This document shows, in pieces, positions 6,523-10,063 of a stretch of DNA of 10,063 bases. The stretch spans positions 1 through 10,063 of the forward strand of contig JAADYZ010000193.1 of assembly GCA_010092775.1 (NCBI GenBank), written 5' to 3'. A model generated the notes under the pieces. That model made no database searches and was not told the origin of the DNA. It saw only the letters and a list, made by a program, of their open reading frames with translations. Both the position numbers and the translations under genes were made by a program. How positions within the stretch are numbered: the first letter of the stretch is position 1; each line of letters opens with the position of its first letter. Source of the stretch: Chloroflexota bacterium. Its GTDB lineage: Bacteria > Chloroflexota > Anaerolineae > Aggregatilineales > UBA3940.

Positions 6523-7311
6523 ATGTCCGAACAGCGGCATTCCCAGACTGATAGTCTTCTTAACTATGTTGACTATCTCAACTTAAACAGCCTACTTGCA
6601 GCCCAAACGCCCGTCTCTGACGATGCCGATGAGATGCACTTTATCATCATTCACCAGGTGCATGAGCTTTGGTTCAAACTCGCCTTGGAACATATGGAGC
6701 GGGCACGAGCCGCGATGCAAACGGGGCAAATCAGTTTGGCCGTTCGCCTGATCCAACAGGTCACAGCGATGATCAAACAGACCAGCGCGGCTGTCGATCA
6801 CTTGAAGACACTCCCTCCGATGGCTTTTCACCAATTCCGGATACTGCTCTCACCGGGTTCCGGGCTGCAATCCTACCAATTCAGGGAGATTGAATTCCTG
6901 GGTGGCTATCGGCCGGAGCGTCACGTTGAGTGGGTCAAGCGGGTCATGGCCAAAGAAGCCCATTGGAGCAAAGTCGCACGCCGATTGGAAGAGCCATCCT
7001 TGGCTGAAGCGTTCGACGAACTGGTGGAACGCCAAGGGGCCCCCGATATTGCTGCGCTTTATGCCGCCCCCAACCGTTGGTCGGATCTGTATGTGCTGGC
7101 CGACAGCCTCTCCGAGTTAGATCAATCAGTTGTAGACTGGCGCTATCGACACATTCAGTTGGTGGAACGCACCATCGGCACCGGTGTGATCGGCACGGGC
7201 GGGACCGATCATGGCTACCTCCAGATGACCTTGTTGGCCCGCATGTTCCCCAAACTCTGGGAAGCCCGTGATCGTCTGACGGAGCGGGTCAACCAGGAAA
7301 CGAACACTTAA
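6523..7311 (+). CDS. kynA: Tryptophan 2,3-dioxygenase (heme)
   Basis: TDO is a cytosolic tetrameric heme enzyme that inserts O2 into the indole ring of L-tryptophan, giving N-formylkynurenine, the first step of the kynurenine route. Family marks are clear: NYVDYLNLNSLLAAQ near 14-28, EMHFIIIHQVHELWFKLAL at 37-55 with the distal His44, LSPGSGLQSYQFREIEF at 109-125 with Arg121 (which binds the substrate carboxylate in relatives), WRYRHIQLVERTIG with the probable axial heme ligand His210, and the substrate-side GTGGTDHGYLQ loop at 224-234. The 262-residue length is normal for bacterial TDO. ATG 6523 is preceded by GGTGG at 6512-6516. The aroE-like gene follows 10 bp after its stop, so the two are probably cotranscribed. 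No kynurenine formamidase or kynureninase is visible nearby, so the rest of the pathway must lie elsewhere, or be absent. Confidence 0.95.
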   Translation: MSEQRHSQTDSLLNYVDYLNLNSLLAAQTPVSDDADEMHFIIIHQVHELWFKLALEHMERARAAMQTGQISLAVRLIQQVTAMIKQTSAAVDHLKTLPPMAFHQFRILLSPGSGLQSYQFREIEFLGGYRPERHVEWVKRVMAKEAHWSKVARRLEEPSLAEAFDELVERQGAPDIAALYAAPNRWSDLYVLADSLSELDQSVVDWRYRHIQLVERTIGTGVIGTGGTDHGYLQMTLLARMFPKLWEARDRLTERVNQETNT

Positions 7312-7321
7312 GCGCAAGACA

Positions 7322-8137
7322 ATGACGGAACGAATCGGACTTATCGGCTGGCCGCTGGATGATGCTGTCTCAGAAGCGATGCACAACCTGGTTTTCCAGG
7401 TGCTGAACATGCACTATGAGTATGATCTGCTGCCTACGCCGCCCGACCAATTCGAGGCGGGCGTGCAGGCCGCCCTGGATGAGGGCTACGTCGGCCTCAG
7501 CATCACGTCGCCGTATAAGCGGCGAGCCCTTGACTTGCCCCAGATCAGCCAGATTGAGCAAGATGTTGCCGCTGTCGGTGCGGTAGATACGCTAACGCGC
7601 TTGCGTGATGGATCGCTGCGAGCGAGCAACACCGATTGGCGTGGCTTTGGTGATGATATCGTCTCGAGAAGTATCGTCGTGCGAGGGGCAGATTGTTTGA
7701 TCTTAGGCACCGGAGGGGCTTCACGGGCAGTCGCCTACGCACTGGCTCAGCGTGGCGCAGCATCGATTACCTGGGTCAGTCGAGACGGGGCAGGAATGCC
7801 AGACGCAATCAGCTATGACGAACTGACTGGCATCAAAGCCGACCTGATTGTCAATGCTACCCCAGTTGGCGGGGCGCCCAACGTCGATGAGTCGCCTTGG
7901 CCCACAGGCATTTCCTTCCCGACCGGCGCGACCGTCTATGACCTGATCTACAATCCAGCAGAAACCCGCTTGATGAAACAAGCCAAGCAGGCTGGTCTAT
8001 TGGCCTTTGGTGGCCTGGGTATGCTGGTCCGTCAGGCGGCGATGAGCGTCACCCTATGGACGGGGAAGGGTCCACCCCTTGGCGTGATGTTTGACGCAGC
8101 CCGAAGCGCATTGGACCACGACGCCGCCGCGACCTAA
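7322..8137 (+). CDS. aroE: Shikimate dehydrogenase-family protein with altered substrate-site residues
   Basis: AroE reduces 3-dehydroshikimate to shikimate with NADPH, using an N-terminal substrate domain and a C-terminal Rossmann domain. The 271-residue length, the GLIGWPL opening, catalytic SPYK with Lys66, NTDWRGF with Asp105, the dinucleotide loop GTGGASRA (129-136), VNATPVGG, DLIYNPAETRLM and GMLVRQAAMSVTLWTG all identify the family. The substrate-binding serine/asparagine set is changed: the usual H-S-x-S-P is D-A-V-S-E (14-18), so the first Ser is Ala15 and the His is Asp14; the Asn of N-V-T is Ser60; and the Asn of A-V-N-T is Asp89. Ser17 and Gln238 are kept. The start is clear from the family N terminus, but no ribosome site precedes it, so translation may couple to kynA. 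Its stop overlaps that of the convergent gene. It could be the cell's AroE in a divergent lineage or a paralogue acting on another hydroxy acid; the symbol is a family label. Confidence 0.85.
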   Translation: MTERIGLIGWPLDDAVSEAMHNLVFQVLNMHYEYDLLPTPPDQFEAGVQAALDEGYVGLSITSPYKRRALDLPQISQIEQDVAAVGAVDTLTRLRDGSLRASNTDWRGFGDDIVSRSIVVRGADCLILGTGGASRAVAYALAQRGAASITWVSRDGAGMPDAISYDELTGIKADLIVNATPVGGAPNVDESPWPTGISFPTGATVYDLIYNPAETRLMKQAKQAGLLAFGGLGMLVRQAAMSVTLWTGKGPPLGVMFDAARSALDHDAAAT

Positions 8138-8535
8138 TTGAGAATGATGCGGCGAGCGACGTACTTCATTGCGTCGGCCAAGTTCGGGAAGATGTGTACC
8201 TTCTGTGCGCCGACCATTTCGTGCATAAACATCTCACCACCGCTGCGCACATACTGCGCCCAGCCAACGAATACCATCTCAATCCCATACTCTGAGAGGG
8301 CCTGCATCGCACCAGAGCGAGCAACCTCGCTCAACATCACCATCATCTCACCAAAAGTCGCGTCGTCCAGCTCAGTCGCATCCACGATCCAATAGCTTGG
8401 AGCTGGTCCAGGCCCTTCGATGAGCGACATCGTGTAGTTGAGAGCAAAACTGACATCGCGCATGTAGTTCACGGGCGCTCGGTAGCTGGTGAGCATCGTT
8501 TGAAACTGTGCATCAAAACTGACTTCGATCCCCAT
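8134..8535 (-). CDS. Hypothetical protein, 133 residues, soluble
   Basis: I cannot name this protein. It is 133 residues, with no signal peptide or membrane helix. It alternates strands and helices: VSFDAQFQTML, then SYWIVDATELDDATFGEMMVMLSEVAR (about 47-73), then GIEMVFVGWAQYVR (about 84-97), ending in KVHIFPNLADAMKYVARRI (about 112-130). The order 'YWIVDAT ... IEMVFVG ... IFPNLADAMKYV' is reminiscent of STAS/SpoIIAA-like alpha/beta proteins, in which a strand carrying Asp is followed by a helix and the chain ends with a helix after a Phe-Pro. This is resemblance only. The ATG at 8535 has GGAG nine bases upstream on its strand (plus coordinates 8545-8548), which supports the start. Its stop TAG overlaps the TAA of the convergent aroE-like gene by two bases. 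It is probably transcribed on its own, since a terminator hairpin separates it from the upstream minus-strand gene. Confidence 0.75.
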   Translation of the reverse strand: MGIEVSFDAQFQTMLTSYRAPVNYMRDVSFALNYTMSLIEGPGPAPSYWIVDATELDDATFGEMMVMLSEVARSGAMQALSEYGIEMVFVGWAQYVRSGGEMFMHEMVGAQKVHIFPNLADAMKYVARRIILN

Positions 8536-8536
8536 A

Positions 8537-8745
8537 TGTCATTTCTCCAGAATTGTTTGAGTCCCCTTATCACGACTTTAGACCAGAAATGCGATATTCC
8601 TACTGCGAAAAGGTAATCTATTTGTAAAAGGCTGTGGAGAACGACTGAAGAAGGGGCTTGAAAGAAGAAACGGGGCTCTAAAGCAAATCAACTCGATCGG
8701 ATGAAGATCGAGTTGATGCACTGGCAAGACAGGGTTAGCAATAAT
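8537..8745. other. Longest intergenic region, between two minus-strand unknown genes
   Basis: About 209 bases, more AT-rich than the flanking plus-strand genes. It contains the minus-strand terminator hairpin at 8687-8717, the ribosome site of the downstream gene at 8545-8548, and presumably that gene's promoter. I could not find a convincing -35/-10 pair on the minus strand. No ORF of note, RNA gene or repeat family is visible here. Confidence 0.5.
8678..8717 (-). terminator. Intrinsic terminator of the 8746-9195 gene
   Basis: ATCAACTCGATC (8687-8698) and GATCGAGTTGAT (8706-8717) form a perfect 12-bp stem with a 7-base loop, 28 bases beyond the TAG of the upstream minus-strand gene. Read in the minus direction the stem is followed by TTTGCTTTAG, a broken T-rich tail, while in the plus direction no T-tract follows. 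This makes it a one-way terminator for the minus strand. Confidence 0.7.
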
Positions 8746-9195
8746 CTAGTTGAGATACTGCCGGATAACGAAGCCTTGCTTTGACTCTTCAACGTGATCC
8801 AGAATTTCAGGATCAACGCGGATCATGCGATAGACTCCAGGTTCCATCACGAGCGTCCACACAAAGGGATTGCGAAGCAATTCCTGTGGAACTCCCCAAC
8901 TCGTGATCGCCTGGCGCTCTGTCCGTACGCAGAATTCACCGATCAACCGCAGTACATCTTTGCCCTGAAACTGCTTCATGAACGACTGAAGAGGCGTAAT
9001 GACCAATTGGGTGGGATAGTCACCGGCATGGAGTTCAGCGCGTTCACACACAATGTAGGCGCCTTTGGGCGGGCGGTGCTGCCAATCTGAAGAGTAGGTA
9101 ATGAGGATGTGGCGCGTCTCAATGTTGAGGACATCAGCGAGGGCATTGCGGAGATCGTGGTCGGTTAGCGGATCATTCAAGTAAATGTCAATCAT
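8746..9195 (-). CDS. Hypothetical protein, 149 residues, soluble
   Basis: I do not recognise this protein. It is 149 residues, acidic overall, with no membrane helix or signal peptide. The N-terminal half reads as an alpha/beta unit: MIDIYLNDPLTDHDLRNALADVLNI (strand, then helix), ILITYSSDW (strand), AYIVCERAEL (strand), then QLVITPLQSFMKQF. The second half has a helix (KDVLRLIGEFCVRTERQAITSWG) and ends with strands around VWTLVMEPGVYRMIRVDPEIL. There is no catalytic or metal motif I can point to; the two cysteines are isolated. The start ATG at 9195 has only a weak ribosome site (GAG about ten bases upstream), but an extended -10 lies upstream at 9235-9243. It is divergent from tyrS and ends at a strong hairpin terminator, so it looks like a one-gene transcript. 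Accessory origin is possible because its bases are more AT-rich than the neighbouring metabolic genes, judged by eye. Confidence 0.75.
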   Translation of the reverse strand: MIDIYLNDPLTDHDLRNALADVLNIETRHILITYSSDWQHRPPKGAYIVCERAELHAGDYPTQLVITPLQSFMKQFQGKDVLRLIGEFCVRTERQAITSWGVPQELLRNPFVWTLVMEPGVYRMIRVDPEILDHVEESKQGFVIRQYLN

Positions 9196-9223
9196 TAGTT
9201 GATACTCGCATGTTTAACCGTGG

Positions 9224-9248
9224 CATATGCTTGCATTCTAACATATGC
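9224..9248. promoter_or_regulatory. Divergent promoter region with a repeated CATATGC element
   Basis: CATATGC occurs at 9224-9230 and 9242-9248, with an 18-bp period; the first lies within the palindrome GCATATGC (9223-9230) and the second overlaps the palindrome ATGCAT (9245-9250). Between them, on the minus strand, is TGTTAGAAT (9235-9243): a TG-extended -10 matching TATAAT at 5/6, placed 39 bases from the minus gene's ATG. A regulator bound at both copies could cover this -10 and affect tyrS. Binding is inferred only from the repeat. Confidence 0.4.
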
Positions 9249-9292
9249 ATAAGCTAAAAATAAAGCAATTGATCCTGAAAAAGAGGTGTCAA

Positions 9293-10063
9293 ATGCCACA
9301 AGCGGCAACTTGGATTAAAGAATTGGAATGGCGTGGGCTGATCTTTGATCAAACGGAGGGTTTGGAAGCCCTGATGGCCAAGGAAAAGATCGCGGCCTAC
9401 AACGGCTTCGACCCCTCCAGCGACAGCCTGCACATCGGCAATCTGCTGCCGATGATGACGCTGGTCCGTTTGCAACGCTTCGGCCACACTCCGATTGCGT
9501 TGGCAGGTGGTGGCACGGGCATGATCGGTGACCCCAGCGGCAAATCTGAGGAGCGCAACCTGCTGGATGCAGACGCGATCGCGCACAACGTCGAGCGCAT
9601 CTCAGAGCAACTAGCACGCTATCTCGATTTTGACACGAAGGATAATCCAGCTCAATTGGTCAACAACGCAGATTGGCTGGCCCCCATTGGTTTGCTGGAT
9701 TATCTGCGTGACTATGGCAAACACCTCACTGTCAACGTGATGCTGGCGAAAGACTCGGTCAAGGGGCGCATTGACCGTGAGTCGGGTATCTCCTACACGG
9801 AGTTCAGCTATATGCTCCTGCAAGCGATCGACTACCTGAAACTGGCCGAGCAGCACAATTGCGTCCTACAGACCGGCGGCAGCGATCAGTGGGGCAACAT
9901 CACCGCCGGGATCGACCTGGTGCGGCGCATCTTGGGCAAGAAAGTTTACGGCCTTGTCAACCCGCTGCTGCTCAAATCCGACGGCACCAAGTTCGGTAAA
10001 ACCGAAAGCGGCGCCGTTTGGCTTGACCCAGAGAAAACTTCTCCCTATCGCTTTTACCAGTTC
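9293..10063 (+). CDS. tyrS: Tyrosyl-tRNA synthetase, N-terminal part (truncated by the window edge)
   Basis: TyrRS, a class I aminoacyl-tRNA synthetase, charges tRNA-Tyr in the cytosol as a homodimer. The 257 visible residues cover almost the whole catalytic domain. Marks in order: YNGFDPSSDSLHIGN (36-50) with the HIGH-type signature HIGN, AGGGTGMIGDPSGK (71-84), SYTEFSYMLLQAIDY (167-181), QTGGSDQWGNI (193-203) and the KMSKS-type loop KFGKT (233-237). HIGN and KFGK(S/T) are normal for bacterial TyrRS. The remaining 150 or so residues, with the anticodon-binding and S4-like domains, lie to the right. The start at 9293 is supported by AGAGG at 9282-9286, six bases upstream. The 97-bp gap to the divergent gene is too short for a T-box leader, and no T-box consensus is seen, so this tyrS does not look T-box controlled. 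Confidence 0.97.
   Translation, partial: MPQAATWIKELEWRGLIFDQTEGLEALMAKEKIAAYNGFDPSSDSLHIGNLLPMMTLVRLQRFGHTPIALAGGGTGMIGDPSGKSEERNLLDADAIAHNVERISEQLARYLDFDTKDNPAQLVNNADWLAPIGLLDYLRDYGKHLTVNVMLAKDSVKGRIDRESGISYTEFSYMLLQAIDYLKLAEQHNCVLQTGGSDQWGNITAGIDLVRRILGKKVYGLVNPLLLKSDGTKFGKTESGAVWLDPEKTSPYRFYQF

Noticed and set aside
8134..8755. Both small minus-strand genes end in Leu-Asn-TAG within a similar ten-base context
   Set aside because: The similarity ends after a few codons; there is no wider protein alignment, so it looks like chance.
8639..8992. Direct repeat GAACGACTGAAGA at 8639-8651 and 8980-8992
   Set aside because: About one 13-mer repeat is expected by chance in a 10-kb window, and the flanks do not match.
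9196..9292. T-box riboswitch upstream of tyrS
   Set aside because: The gap is 97 bp, much shorter than a T-box leader, and no specifier loop or T-box core is visible.

Overview
The window reads as ordinary bacterial chromosome of moderate-to-high GC, with housekeeping or metabolic genes interleaved with accessory and unknown genes. No rRNA, tRNA, CRISPR array, insertion sequence or integrase is visible. The mix of a Uma2-family gene, a multi-PAS sensor kinase whose ATPase domain resembles those of Chloroflexota and Cyanobacteria, a class 1B-like DHODH and a secreted FN3 protein suggests a Chloroflexota-like (possibly Anaerolineae-type) organism. This is inferred from gene content and protein style only.

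Layout, left to right. (1) 2-694 is the C-terminal end of a secreted-type protein with a fibronectin type III domain and a beta-sandwich tail. (2) 758-1690 is a dihydroorotate dehydrogenase class 1B homologue, driven by a good TATAAT-type promoter that overlaps the end of the previous gene. (3) 1742-2749 is an M42-family glutamyl aminopeptidase-like metallopeptidase. (4) 2887-4980 is a six-helix membrane sensor histidine kinase with two PAS domains and no adjacent response regulator. (5) 5083-5709 is a Uma2-family (PD-(D/E)xK-like) protein whose usual lysine is arginine. (6) 5803-6411 is an unrecognised single-pass membrane protein. (7) 6523-7311 and 7322-8137 are a close-spaced pair: tryptophan 2,3-dioxygenase, then a divergent shikimate dehydrogenase-family protein. 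(8) 8134-8535 and 8746-9195 are two small unrecognised genes on the minus strand; the first overlaps the stop codon of the aroE-like gene. A hairpin terminator lies between them. (9) 9293-10063 is the N-terminal part of tyrosyl-tRNA synthetase, transcribed divergently from the second small gene and running off the right edge.

How the genes fit together. Most plus-strand genes appear to be separate units or loose pairs, each preceded by a TATAAT-like hexamer roughly 35-65 nt before the start codon. The only tight pair is kynA/aroE-like (10 nt gap). The aroE-like protein keeps the catalytic Lys and Asp but has lost three or four conserved substrate-side residues, so it may not act on shikimate. 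The DHODH homologue likewise lacks a conserved flavin-site lysine and the Uma2 protein lacks its usual lysine. These three departures from family consensus are the most useful leads here. I do not see a convincing new multi-gene defence or biosynthetic system. No gene-free stretch exceeds 300 bases; the longest, 8537-8745, holds the hairpin terminator and otherwise nothing I can identify.
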